Source: Geodermatophilus poikilotrophus (GTDB taxonomy: Bacteria; Actinomycetota; Actinomycetes; Mycobacteriales; Geodermatophilaceae). Taken from it: a DNA stretch of 60,743 nucleotides. Positions 52,885 through 60,743 of the stretch are shown piece by piece (positions within the stretch are counted from its first letter, which is position 1; each line of letters starts with the position of its first letter). The notes under the pieces were generated by a model. The model searched no databases and had not been told where the DNA came from. It saw only the letters and a program-made list of their open reading frames with translations. Location of the stretch: contig NZ_FOIE01000007.1 in assembly GCF_900111455.1 (NCBI RefSeq), positions 1-60,743 of the forward strand, given 5' to 3'. The position numbers and the translations under genes are program-made.

Positions 52885-54072
52885 ATGCCTCTCCCCCGGG
52901 TCCTCGTCCTCGTCCTGGCCGGCGGCGCCGGCGGGCGCCTGGAACTGCTGACCGAGCAGCGCGCCAAGCCGGCCGTCCCCTTCGCCGGCGTCTACCGGCT
53001 GATCGACTTCCCGTTGAGCAACTGCCAGCACTCGCACCTGTCCGACGTCTGGGTCTCGGTGCAGTTCCACCCCACGTCGCTGTCGCAGCACCTGGCCAAC
53101 GGCCGGCCGTGGGACCTCGACCGCACCGACGGCGGGCTGCTCGTGCTGCCGCCCTACCAGGGCACCGACCGCGCCGGCTGGGTGTCCGGGACGGCGAACT
53201 CGCTGTGGCGCTACGCCCCGCTGGTCCGCGACGTCGCCCCCGACGCGCTCGTGGTGCTCAGCGCCGACGCCGTCTACAAGCTGGACTACCGCGACGTCGT
53301 CGACGGGCACCTCGGCTCGGGCGCGGAGGTCACCATGGTCACCACCGAGGTCGCCGAGGACGACGCACCGCGCTACGGCATCGTCGAGGTCGGCAGCGGC
53401 GGGAAGGTGGCCGACTACGCCTACAAGCCCGACCGGCCGCGCACCACCACGGCGACCAACGAGGTCTTCGTCTTCTCCCCCGGCCCCACGCTGGACCGGC
53501 TGGAGGCCCTCGCCGCGGAGCACGGCGAGGAGGGGCTCGAGGACCTCGGCACCCACCTGCTGCCGACGCAGACCCGCGACGGCCTGGCCCGCGCGCACCC
53601 GTTCGACGGCTACTGGCGCGACGTGGGCACCGTGGAGTCCTACTGGCGGTCCCACCAGGAGTTCCTGTCCGCCGATCCGCCGCTGGACCTCGACGACGAG
53701 CGCTGGCCGGTGCACACCCGCGGCGGCCGGCACAGCGCGGCGAGGGTGCTGCTGGACTCGGCGGTGGACAACAGCCTCATCTCCGGCGGCACCCGGGTGC
53801 TCGGCAACGTCCACGGGTCGGTCCTGTCCCCCGGTGTCGTCGTGGAGGCCGGCGCGACCGTCGTCGACTCGGTGCTGCTGCCCGGGGCGCGGGTGCGGGC
53901 CGGCGCCACGGTGACCCGGGCGGTGCTCGACGACGGCGTGGTGGTCGGCGAGCGCGCCGCGGTCGGTGGCGACGGGGAGGTCACGCTGGTCGGCCGCCGG
54001 GCCGAGGTCGAGGCCGGCACCGAGATCCCCGCCGGCGGCCGCTTCCCCGATCCCGGGGAGGACCAGGGCTGA
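52885..54072 (+). CDS. glgC: glucose-1-phosphate adenylyltransferase GlgC
   Basis: 395 residues from ATG 52885. The nucleotidyltransferase motif is VLAGGAGGRLELLTEQRAKP, followed by AVPFAGVYRLIDFPLSNC, then VLSADAVYKLDYRDVV and DGYWRDVGTVESYW. The C-terminal beta-helix (about 290-370) is made of hexapeptide repeats (VLGNVHGSVLSPGVVVEAGA). It makes ADP-glucose for glycogen or related glucans. It interrupts the chemotaxis genes on the opposite strand and has no metabolic neighbour. Confidence 0.92.
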   Translation: MPLPRVLVLVLAGGAGGRLELLTEQRAKPAVPFAGVYRLIDFPLSNCQHSHLSDVWVSVQFHPTSLSQHLANGRPWDLDRTDGGLLVLPPYQGTDRAGWVSGTANSLWRYAPLVRDVAPDALVVLSADAVYKLDYRDVVDGHLGSGAEVTMVTTEVAEDDAPRYGIVEVGSGGKVADYAYKPDRPRTTTATNEVFVFSPGPTLDRLEALAAEHGEEGLEDLGTHLLPTQTRDGLARAHPFDGYWRDVGTVESYWRSHQEFLSADPPLDLDDERWPVHTRGGRHSAARVLLDSAVDNSLISGGTRVLGNVHGSVLSPGVVVEAGATVVDSVLLPGARVRAGATVTRAVLDDGVVVGERAAVGGDGEVTLVGRRAEVEAGTEIPAGGRFPDPGEDQG

Positions 54073-54084
54073 GCCGTCCCCCCT

Positions 54085-54160
54085 CCGTTGATCACGGGGC
54101 CGGCGCGGCCTCTCGCGGCGTGTCGGCGCGTGTCGCCTGCGACGACCCCATGATCAACGG
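54085..54160. repeat. inverted-repeat element B, copy 2
   Basis: CCGTTGATCACGGGG (54085-54099) pairs with CCCCATGATCAACGG (54146-54160) with one mismatch. The interior has GGCGTGTCGGCGCGTGT, similar to copy 1 at 40870. It fills most of the space between the convergent glgC and the unknown gene at 54203. Confidence 0.7.
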
Positions 54161-54202
54161 TCGGCGGCTGGCCGGGTCGGCGCTCGCCCGGGCGGGCTCG
54201 CC

Positions 54203-55120
54203 CTAGGAGGCGGACGGCTCCTGGCCGCGGTGCGACCCGGAGGGCCGGGGTGAACGCAGCACCGCCAGGGCGTCGCTGCCGAGCAGGTCGCCCATGACGA
54301 TGCCCTGCACGCAGCCGGCGACGGCGTTCCAGGCACCGGACGCGGCGGCCGCGGTGTCGAAGCCGGCGTCGAGGAAGGCCCGGACGGCGAGCAGCTGCGC
54401 GGTGGCGAGCGTGCGGGTGCGGCCGGAGACGTGCGCGCCCCAGGACGCCTCGTGCATCGCGGTCGCCCACGGACGGCGCTCGGCGCGGGAGGCGTCGACG
54501 GCGGCCATCCAGCGGCCCCGGCCGGCGTCGTCCAGCGCGCGCAGGCCGGTCAGCAGCTCCGAGAGCTCGCCGGTGGCGGGTCCGAGGTCGAGCTCGGGGG
54601 TGGTGGGCACGCCGGTGGCGGTGGCGACGGCGAAGGGGCCGGTGAGCCGGCGGGCGACCAGCGGCGGCAGCACCGCGGCGGCCCAGGCGCCCACGGCCGC
54701 GTCGGCGAGGACGTCGGCGGCGGCGGCGCGGACCGCCTCGTCGACCAGCCCGACGGCGGGGTGCTCGGGACCGAGGACGTCCTCGCGGAGCACCCGCTCG
54801 ACCGCGGCGGCGTCCCCGATGGTGCTGCGCTCGAGCTGGGCGACCAGGACGGCGGCCCGGTCGGCACCGGGGAGGCCGTCGGCGGCGGTGCGCAGGTGCG
54901 GGACGGCGGCGGCCAGCTCGCGGGCCTTGCGCGCACGGACGGCGAGCGCGGCGCGCTGCTCGCGGTCGCGACCCGCGGCCGGGTGGACCGCGGCCAGCTG
55001 CTCCAGCGCCGGGGCGTCGGCGGCGAGCCCGGCGAGCAGGGCGTCGGCGACTGCGCGGCCGGCCGGCAGCCGGACCAGGTCGAAGCCGAGCGTGGCGGCA
55101 CTGACCAGCGAGTAGGGCAC
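54203..55120 (-). CDS. hypothetical protein, Ala-rich and helical
   Basis: 305 residues from GTG 55120 (GGGAGG upstream). No family is recognised. There is no signal peptide or transmembrane helix. Composition is Ala, Arg and Leu rich with helical periodicity (RAALAVRARKARELAAAVPHL). The position between the two halves of the chemotaxis region, in the same direction, makes a link to chemotaxis possible but unsupported. Confidence 0.6.
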   Translation of the reverse strand: MPYSLVSAATLGFDLVRLPAGRAVADALLAGLAADAPALEQLAAVHPAAGRDREQRAALAVRARKARELAAAVPHLRTAADGLPGADRAAVLVAQLERSTIGDAAAVERVLREDVLGPEHPAVGLVDEAVRAAAADVLADAAVGAWAAAVLPPLVARRLTGPFAVATATGVPTTPELDLGPATGELSELLTGLRALDDAGRGRWMAAVDASRAERRPWATAMHEASWGAHVSGRTRTLATAQLLAVRAFLDAGFDTAAAASGAWNAVAGCVQGIVMGDLLGSDALAVLRSPRPSGSHRGQEPSAS

Positions 55121-55397
55121 GGCAGGCCTCCCAGTCGACGTCCCCCGAGGTGAGGTCGGTCCAGACTGACCGTGATCGACACTGCGCGCCACGTCGGCGT
55201 CACTCGATGGCCGGACCCCCATCGGGTGGGTCGTCGTGCGCCGCGCTGCACTGTGTTGCGTCGATCACCCAGCGTGAGCGGCGTCCTGCCCCGGAGTGCC
55301 GCGACCCCCGGCGGGCGACCCTCCGGAGAGAGGGGCCGCCCGACCGGGGGTCGGGGGGAGGAGCGTGGCCGCCGGGGAAGTCCGGCCACGCCCGATC

Positions 55398-55503
55398 GGA
55401 GGACCCCGTCCTCCTCACCGTGGAAGGACCCCGTCCTCCTCATCCCTCGCAAGCTCGGGACGAGCCTCTGGACGGGGCCAGCGGTGAGCCTCTGGACGGA
55501 GCC
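55398..55503. repeat. palindromic elements, copy 11 (gap 55121-55509)
   Basis: A full copy (55426-55479: GGACCCCGTCC to GGACGGGGCC, with GCTCGGGACGAGC inside) is flanked by a partial head at 55398 and a partial tail ending at 55503. It abuts the cheW stop. The remaining 55121-55397 holds only the promoter of the unknown gene; nothing else is recognised. Confidence 0.75.
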
Positions 55504-55509
55504 GGACTG

Positions 55510-55953
55510 CTAAGCGCTGACGGCCTTCTGCACGTCCAGCGCCAGCAGCAGCTGCCCGTCGAGCTTGAACGCGCCGCGGATCAGGTCGCGGCCCGCGCCG
55601 TCCAGCGTGTCCGGCGGCGCCTCGAAGTCGGCCGGGTCGACGTCCACGACGTCGGCGATGGCGTCCACGAGCAGGCTGACCGCCTCACCGTGCAGCCGGA
55701 CGACGATGACGACGGCGTCGGTGCCCTCGGGACGCGGCGGCCGGCCGAGCCGCTCGCGCAGCTCGATCGCGGTCACCACCTGGCCGCGCAGGTTGATCAG
55801 CCCGGCGACGGCGGTGGGTGCCAGCGGCACCCGGGTCAGGCCCTGGCTCTTGAGCACCTCCTGCACGTGCGCCACCTCGACGCCGTAGAGGTCGCCGTCG
55901 AGCCAGAAGGTGGCCAGCTGGCCGCCGATGGCGGGGGCCTCGGCAGTGGTCAC
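55510..55953 (-). CDS. cheW: CheW coupling protein
   Basis: 147 residues from GTG 55953, overlapping the cheA stop by 4 bases. The CheW fold is visible from LATFWLDGDLYGVEVAHVQEVL, LAPTAVAGLINLRGQVVTAIELRERLG and VVIVVRLHGEAVSLLVDAIADVVDV. It couples receptors to CheA. It is the last gene of the receptor-cheA-cheW run, and its TAG stop is followed by a palindromic element. Confidence 0.96.
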   Translation of the reverse strand: MTTAEAPAIGGQLATFWLDGDLYGVEVAHVQEVLKSQGLTRVPLAPTAVAGLINLRGQVVTAIELRERLGRPPRPEGTDAVVIVVRLHGEAVSLLVDAIADVVDVDPADFEAPPDTLDGAGRDLIRGAFKLDGQLLLALDVQKAVSA

Positions 55954-58340
55954 AGGGAGACCTCCAGGAGGGAGGCGCCGTGCGGCGCCGCGGACAGGGA
56001 GCCGGGGGTGGTGGGGTGCGCCGAGTAGAACGCCGGGTCGGCGGCGAGGATCGCGGCGCGGACGTCGAGCAGCTCGGTGACCTTGTCGCCGAGCACGGCC
56101 GAGCCCAGCAGCCCCATGTCGTCGATGTCGCTGCGGACGGCGGCCTCGCCGTCGACGATGTCGAGGATCTCCTCCACCACGATGGCCACGCTGCGGCCGT
56201 GGTCGGAGTAGACGATCACCTCGAGCACCTCGCGCTCGCTGTCGCCGTAGGCGCCCAGGTGCCGGTCCAGCCGGACGATCGGCAGGATCGCGCCGCGGTA
56301 CTGCACGACCTCCCGGTTGCCGACCTTCTCGACCGACTCGGTGCGCACCTGCTCGAGGCGGGTGACGGTGTCCAGCGGGATGGCGACCCGGCGCCCCCCG
56401 CCGATGGCGGCCAGCAGCATCCGCTGCCGCTCGGCGTCGGTCGCCGCGGACTGCAGCGCCGCCGCGCGGGACTCCTGGCGGTCGCTGCTCTCGGTGCGCA
56501 GCGCCCTGCGCGCCAGGGCCTGCACGTCGAGGATCAGGGCCACGGTGCCGTCGCCGAGGACGGTCGCGCCCGAGTAGAGGCCGATCGCCTTGAGCTGGCC
56601 GCCGACGGCCTTGACCACGATCTCCTCGGTGTTGATGACCCGGTCGACGACCAACCCGAAGCGGCGGCCCTCCGAGCGCAGCACCGCGATGACCACGTGC
56701 CCGTCGTGCCGGTCGGAGGTCAGGCCCAGGACGTCGGTCAGCCGGACCAGCGGGAGCAGTTCGCCGCGCAGCCGGTAGACCGGCGCACCGCCGACCTCCT
56801 CGACGGCGTTGGCCGCCTTCTCGGCGTCGAGCGAGACCAGCTCCTGCAGGCTGATCTGCGGGATGGCGTAGCGGTCGCCGGCGCACTCGACGGTCAGCGC
56901 CGGGACGATGGCCAGGGTCAGCGGGATGCGCAGCCTCGTGCAGGTGCCCTTGCCGGGGGCGGACTCGATCTCGATGGTGCCGCCGATGGACTCGATGTTG
57001 GTCTTGACGACGTCCATGCCGACGCCGCGACCGGAGACGTTGGTGACCTGCGCGGCGGTGGAGAACCCGGGCAGGAAGATCATCTGCAGGACGTCCTGCG
57101 GGCCCATGCGGTTGAGGGCCTCGGGGGTGACCAGCCCGCGCTCGACGGCCTTGGCGCCGAGCCGGACCGGGTCGATCCCGGCACCGTCGTCGGCGACCTC
57201 GACGACGACCTGGCCGCTCTCGTGCCGCGCGCGCAGGGTGAGCACGCCCTCGGTCGGCTTGCCGACCCGGATCCGCGCGTCGGCGTCCTCGATGCCGTGG
57301 TCGACGGAGTTGCGGACCAGGTGGGTCAGCGGGTCCTTGACCGCCTCGAGCAGGGTCTTGTCCAGCTCGGTGTCGCGGCCCTCCATCTCCAGGCGGATGT
57401 TCTTCTGCAGCTGCAGGCCCAGGTCCCGGACGACGCGCGGCAGCTTCGACCAGATGTGGTCGATCGGCTGCATGCGCGTCTTCATGACGCCCTCCTGCAG
57501 CTCGCTGGCGATGAGGTTGAGCCGCTGCGAGGCGCGCACCAGGTCGGTGTCGTTGGAGCGCCCGACGTACTGGACGATCTGGTTGCGGGTGAGCACCAGC
57601 TCACCGACCAGCAGCATCAGCTCGTCGAGCAGGTCGACGTCCACCCGGATGGTGCTGTCGGCGACGGCCCGGCGGGTCTGGCCGGTGCCGCTGTCGGCGG
57701 CGGGCGTGGCGTCACCGTCCTGCGCGGCCTCGAACTCGGGCGCGGTCTCGACGACCGGCGCGGGGCGCGGCGCGGGGACGGCCGTCGCCGGCGCAGCGGC
57801 CACGGGGGCCGGCACCTCGGCGGCGGGCGCGGGTGCGGGCTCCTCGGGCGCCTCCGCCGCGGGGACGGCGGCGGCCTGCGCAGGGTCCTCGGCGGGGACG
57901 GCGGCGACGGCCTCGGCGGGCGCGGGGTACGGCTCGGCGACGGCCGGGGCGGCGGTGTCCTCCATGGCGGCGCTGATGCCGGCGACGACGGCGGAGACGT
58001 CGACCGAGCCCTCGCCGCCGGTGGCCTCGATGGACCCGAGCAGCGAGCGGACGGTGTCGACCATCTGCAGCAGGACGCTGGTCCGCTGCGGGGTGAGCTC
58101 GAGGGCGCCGTCCCTCAGCCGGGAGAGCATGTTCTCCCCGACGTGGGTGACCTCCTCCAGTCGGTGGAACGCCAGGAAGCCGCTGGTCCCCTTGATGGTG
58201 TGGATCGTGCGGAAGATGCTCGAGAGCCGCTCGCGCGAGTCGGGCTCCTGCTCGAGAGCGACCAGGTCGGTGTCCAGCTGGTCGAGGTTCTCGTGGCTCT
58301 CGACCAGGAACTCCTCGACGATGTCGTCCAGACCGTCCAC
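55950..58340 (-). CDS. cheA: CheA histidine kinase with two CheW-like domains
   Basis: 796 residues from GTG 58340. The HPt domain has His47 (IFRTIHTIKGTSGFLAF). An Ala/Pro/Glu-rich stretch (about 125-225) stands where the P2 CheY-binding domain is usually found. Dimerisation (IRVDVDLLDELMLLVGELV), HATPase (LTHLVRNSVDHGIED, VADDGAGIDP, GRGVGMDVVKTNI) and a first CheW-like domain (about 485-620) follow. A second CheW-like domain (about 660-780, QRMLLAAIGGGRRVAIPL) follows that. The second copy is not part of the classical CheA. Histidine phosphate would pass to CheB and both CheY proteins. Confidence 0.95.
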   Translation of the reverse strand: MDGLDDIVEEFLVESHENLDQLDTDLVALEQEPDSRERLSSIFRTIHTIKGTSGFLAFHRLEEVTHVGENMLSRLRDGALELTPQRTSVLLQMVDTVRSLLGSIEATGGEGSVDVSAVVAGISAAMEDTAAPAVAEPYPAPAEAVAAVPAEDPAQAAAVPAAEAPEEPAPAPAAEVPAPVAAAPATAVPAPRPAPVVETAPEFEAAQDGDATPAADSGTGQTRRAVADSTIRVDVDLLDELMLLVGELVLTRNQIVQYVGRSNDTDLVRASQRLNLIASELQEGVMKTRMQPIDHIWSKLPRVVRDLGLQLQKNIRLEMEGRDTELDKTLLEAVKDPLTHLVRNSVDHGIEDADARIRVGKPTEGVLTLRARHESGQVVVEVADDGAGIDPVRLGAKAVERGLVTPEALNRMGPQDVLQMIFLPGFSTAAQVTNVSGRGVGMDVVKTNIESIGGTIEIESAPGKGTCTRLRIPLTLAIVPALTVECAGDRYAIPQISLQELVSLDAEKAANAVEEVGGAPVYRLRGELLPLVRLTDVLGLTSDRHDGHVVIAVLRSEGRRFGLVVDRVINTEEIVVKAVGGQLKAIGLYSGATVLGDGTVALILDVQALARRALRTESSDRQESRAAALQSAATDAERQRMLLAAIGGGRRVAIPLDTVTRLEQVRTESVEKVGNREVVQYRGAILPIVRLDRHLGAYGDSEREVLEVIVYSDHGRSVAIVVEEILDIVDGEAAVRSDIDDMGLLGSAVLGDKVTELLDVRAAILAADPAFYSAHPTTPGSLSAAPHGASLLEVSL

Positions 58341-58390
58341 GTTGCTCTTCTCTCTTCGTACCCGGGGAGCGGCGGGCGCGCTCGGGTTGG

Positions 58391-58418
58391 TGATCGGCGG
58401 GAGGGGTGCCCAGGTCAA
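58391..58418 (-). promoter_or_regulatory. candidate sigma-28/WhiG-type promoter of cheA-cheW
   Basis: On the minus strand TTGA (58415-58418) is followed after 16 bases by GCCGATCA (58391-58398), 51 bases before cheA. The spacing is the same as at cheB. TTGACC could alternatively be a sigma-70 -35 box, but no matching -10 box is seen. Confidence 0.5.
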
Positions 58419-58472
58419 GCCCAACGGCCGACCGGGCCCGCCGGCCGGGAGGCCCCGGCCGGCGGGCGGTGA

Positions 58473-60107
58473 TCAGTAGGTGAAGCGGGACACCGAGGTG
58501 CGCAGGTCCGCAGCCATCCGGGAGAGCTCGTCGACCGCGGTACGGGTCTGCGTGAGCGCCTGCGTCGTGGAGTCGGCTGCGGCCGAGACCCCGGTGATGT
58601 TGCTGGCGATCTGCCCCGAGCCCTGCGCGGCCTCGGTCACCGACCGGCTCATCTCGTTCGTCGTGGCGGTCTGCTCCTCCACCGCACTGGCGATGGTGGT
58701 CTGCCGGTCGGAGATCTGCGCGACGATCTGCGAGATCTCCCCGATGGCGGCGACGGCCGCGTCGGTGTCGCCCTGGATGGCCTGCACCCGCCGGGCGATG
58801 TCCTCGGTCGCCTTGGCCGTCTCCTGGGCCAGCTCCTTGACCTCGTTGGCCACCACCGCGAACCCCTTGCCCGCCTCCCCGGCGCGGGCGGCCTCGATGG
58901 TGGCGTTCAGCGCCAGCAGGTTGGTCTGCTCGGCGATCGAGGTGATCACCTTGACCACGTTGCCGATCTCGGCCGAGGACTCGCCCAGCCGCGCGACCGT
59001 CGCCGTCGTCGTCTCGGCGGCGGTGACCGCCCGGTGCGCGACGTCGGAGGCCTCCGCGGCGTTGGTCGCGATCTCCCGGATGCTGGCGCCCATCTGCTCG
59101 GCACCCGCGGCCACCGTCTGCACGTTGCGGGAGACCTCCTCCGCCGCACCGGCCACCACACCGGACTGCGCACTGGTCTCCTCCGCGGAGGCGGAGATCT
59201 GCGCCGAGGACGCGGACAGCTCCTCCGAGGACGCCGCCACCGCGTCGGCCGACGAGGCCACCGAGGAGAGCACGGCACGCATCTGGTCGACGGCGGCGTC
59301 GAGGGCGAGTCCCATCTGGCCGAGCTCGTCGCGGGTGGTCAGGCCACTGCTGCGGGTGAGGTCGCCGGTCGCGAGCGCCTCGGCCACGTCCTTGACCCGG
59401 CCGACGTCGCGGGCCACGCCGCGGGCCACGAAGAGCCCGGTGCCAACGGCCACGGCGATGCCGACGACCAGGACGGCCACCGCCTGCGTGCGCTGGCTCT
59501 CGTACGACTCGCGCGCCTCCGCCGCCGCGGCGTCCGCCTCGGCGACCTCCTTGTCGTGGACCTCCTCCAGGGTGGCCTGCGCCTGGCTCGCCAGCGGAGC
59601 GGCCTGCGACTGGTTCGTCGTGTACCAGCCGGCCACGTCGTTGGCGGCGGCCAGCGGGGCCAGCACCTGGTTGACCACGACCTCGTACTGATCGAACGCG
59701 TCGGCGGCCTCGGCGACCAGCGCCGCCTTCTCCGCCGAGGGCTGCGACTGGCCGTAGTGCTCGACAGCCGTCCGGAACTCCGCCAGCCGCTCCTCGAGCG
59801 TCGCCAGCGCCTCCTGGGTCAGCTCGGGGGTCGGCGCGATCAGCGCGTCCCGGGAGGACTGTCGCACCCCGCCGATCGCGGTCTGCATCTCCGCGACGGC
59901 CTCGAGACCGCCGATGTTGCTGTTGTGCATGACCTGCGTGCGGTCGGCCGCGGTGCCGAGGGCCGACAGGCCCATGAGACCCACGAGGACGGCGACCAAC
60001 GCGGTGACCACCACGCCGGCCAGGGTCTTGGTGCGGACGCCGAGGTCGCCCCACCAGGCGCGCTGCTGCGCGGCGGGCATCGGGCTGCCGGGCTTGGACT
60101 GGGACAT
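58473..60107 (-). CDS. methyl-accepting chemotaxis protein
   Basis: 544 residues from ATG 60107. A first membrane helix (about 26-50, [19 protein letters not shown]) leads to a periplasmic four-helix-bundle region (51-205) with no PAS or Cache domain. The second helix (about 208-230), a HAMP domain (to about 285) and the signalling domain with tip [20 protein letters not shown] follow. It ends in RFTY. It is a transducer of unknown ligand. An almost parallel copy follows at 60435, so the two arose by tandem duplication. Confidence 0.93.
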   Translation of the reverse strand: MSQSKPGSPMPAAQQRAWWGDLGVRTKTLAGVVVTALVAVLVGLMGLSALGTAADRTQVMHNSNIGGLEAVAEMQTAIGGVRQSSRDALIAPTPELTQEALATLEERLAEFRTAVEHYGQSQPSAEKAALVAEAADAFDQYEVVVNQVLAPLAAANDVAGWYTTNQSQAAPLASQAQATLEEVHDKEVAEADAAAAEARESYESQRTQAVAVLVVGIAVAVGTGLFVARGVARDVGRVKDVAEALATGDLTRSSGLTTRDELGQMGLALDAAVDQMRAVLSSVASSADAVAASSEELSASSAQISASAEETSAQSGVVAGAAEEVSRNVQTVAAGAEQMGASIREIATNAAEASDVAHRAVTAAETTTATVARLGESSAEIGNVVKVITSIAEQTNLLALNATIEAARAGEAGKGFAVVANEVKELAQETAKATEDIARRVQAIQGDTDAAVAAIGEISQIVAQISDRQTTIASAVEEQTATTNEMSRSVTEAAQGSGQIASNITGVSAAADSTTQALTQTRTAVDELSRMAADLRTSVSRFTY

Positions 60108-60434
60108 GGGTGTGCTCCTCGAGCGAGGCCGCGGCGGGCCGATGGAGAGAGGGGTGGACCGGGCGCTGCCGACCGGGAGTCCGGCACTGCGCTGCGATCG
60201 CGATGCGGCAGTGCCGGCATGAAGAGAGTGACGCACCAGCAAGGTGCGCGACACGCAATTCCCGGCGTGTCTGACGAACCCGCGAAAAGAGTGCGGTGAG
60301 CGTTCACGGATTGTCGACTCGGTGATCGGCGACCCGCTCCACCGACCCCTCGCGAAGCCGGCGTGGAAATGCGACGGGCGGCGATCGGAATGGTCCGACC
60401 GCCGCCCGTCCGGGGGAACGCGCTGCTCCCTCGC
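60108..60434. other. 327-base gap between tandem receptor genes
   Basis: It holds the promoter region of the first receptor gene. GCCGATCA is present on the minus strand at 60323-60330 but no -35 match lies at 15-17 bases. A GGCAGTG/CACTGCC pair lies near 60170-60215. No gene is seen. Confidence 0.4.
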
Positions 60435-60743
60435 TCAGTAGGTGAAGCGGCCCACCGTGGTCCGCAGCTCGGCGGCCATCCGGGACAGCTCGTCGACGGC
60501 GCTGCGGGTCTGGGTCAGCGCCTGGGTGGTGGCCTCAGCGGCCGAGGACACCCCGGTGATGTTCTCGGCGATCTGACCCGACCCGCCGGCGGCCTCGGCC
60601 ACCGACCGCGACATCTCCGTGGTGGTGGCGGTCTGCTCCTCCACCGCGCTGGCGATGGTGGTCTGCCGGTCGGAGATCTGCGCGACGATCGAGCTGATCT
60701 CCGCGATCGCCGCCACCGCCGCCCCGGTGTCACCCTGGATCGA
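60435..60743 (-). CDS. methyl-accepting chemotaxis protein, 5' part beyond the window
   Basis: The last 102 residues of a second receptor; the frame is open at the window end. They match the last residues of the receptor at 58473 with about 14 differences, including [18 protein letters not shown] and the RFTY end. The receptors therefore form a tandem pair whose N-terminal sensing domain cannot be compared here. Confidence 0.9.
   Translation of the reverse strand, partial: SIQGDTGAAVAAIAEISSIVAQISDRQTTIASAVEEQTATTTEMSRSVAEAAGGSGQIAENITGVSSAAEATTQALTQTRSAVDELSRMAAELRTTVGRFTY

Overview
The window is about 60.7 kb of very GC-rich DNA. GTG starts are common, genes overlap by GTGA or ATGA, and intergenic spaces are short. 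The gene set points to an actinobacterium: DUF3097, DUF3040, DUF4383, a mycothiol-dependent maleylpyruvate isomerase-family protein, a large NAD-glutamate dehydrogenase, a LytR-CpsA-Psr protein and a glutathione-independent formaldehyde dehydrogenase. Together with a chemotaxis system it looks most like Geodermatophilaceae (Blastococcus, Modestobacter, Geodermatophilus). That assignment is an inference from gene content, not from a marker gene.

Layout. 1-6.6 kb: a truncated PRC-barrel/DUF2382 stress protein, a TOPRIM-like DUF3097 protein, an aldo/keto reductase, an Eis-like acetyltransferase coupled to an MFS transporter, and a secreted protein. 6.7-14.0 kb: a molybdenum island with moaA-moaD, a MobA-like cytidylyltransferase coupled to moaE, modABC, a HTH-TOBE regulator and a decayed TOBE gene. 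14.4-23.8 kb: a MASE1-GGDEF-EAL protein, a short RecQ, an orphan carbamoyltransferase, small membrane proteins and an acyl-CoA dehydrogenase. 23.9-34.5 kb: a cell-wall LCP protein, exonuclease III, a spore-photoproduct-lyase-like radical SAM protein, formaldehyde dehydrogenase, YaaA, a five-domain PP2C phosphatase and an amidase. 34.6-48.5 kb: a 1642-residue glutamate dehydrogenase, a TetR/transporter pair with two visible operators, a P-loop ATPase, two alpha/beta hydrolases, a second PP2C phosphatase and an RsbW-like kinase. 48.8-60.7 kb: chemotaxis genes on the minus strand, interrupted by a plus-strand glgC and an unrecognised gene.

How the genes fit together. moaA, moaD, moaE, the MobA-like protein and modABC make up molybdate uptake plus most of molybdenum-cofactor synthesis and maturation. 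The two GAF/PAS-PP2C phosphatases and the RsbW-like kinase are typical parts of a partner-switching stress network. The chemotaxis genes form a module with receptor, CheA, CheW, CheB and CheR. It carries two response regulators, each coupled by a 4-base overlap to a CheX-type protein, one recognised and one divergent. cheB and cheA each have a possible sigma-28/WhiG-type promoter with the same 16-base spacing.

The strongest non-coding signal is a family of GC-rich palindromic elements placed within a few bases of stop codons. At least twelve loci carry them. They probably serve as terminators and share a sequence consensus. A second inverted-repeat family occurs twice. No tRNA, rRNA, CRISPR array, insertion sequence or prophage was seen.
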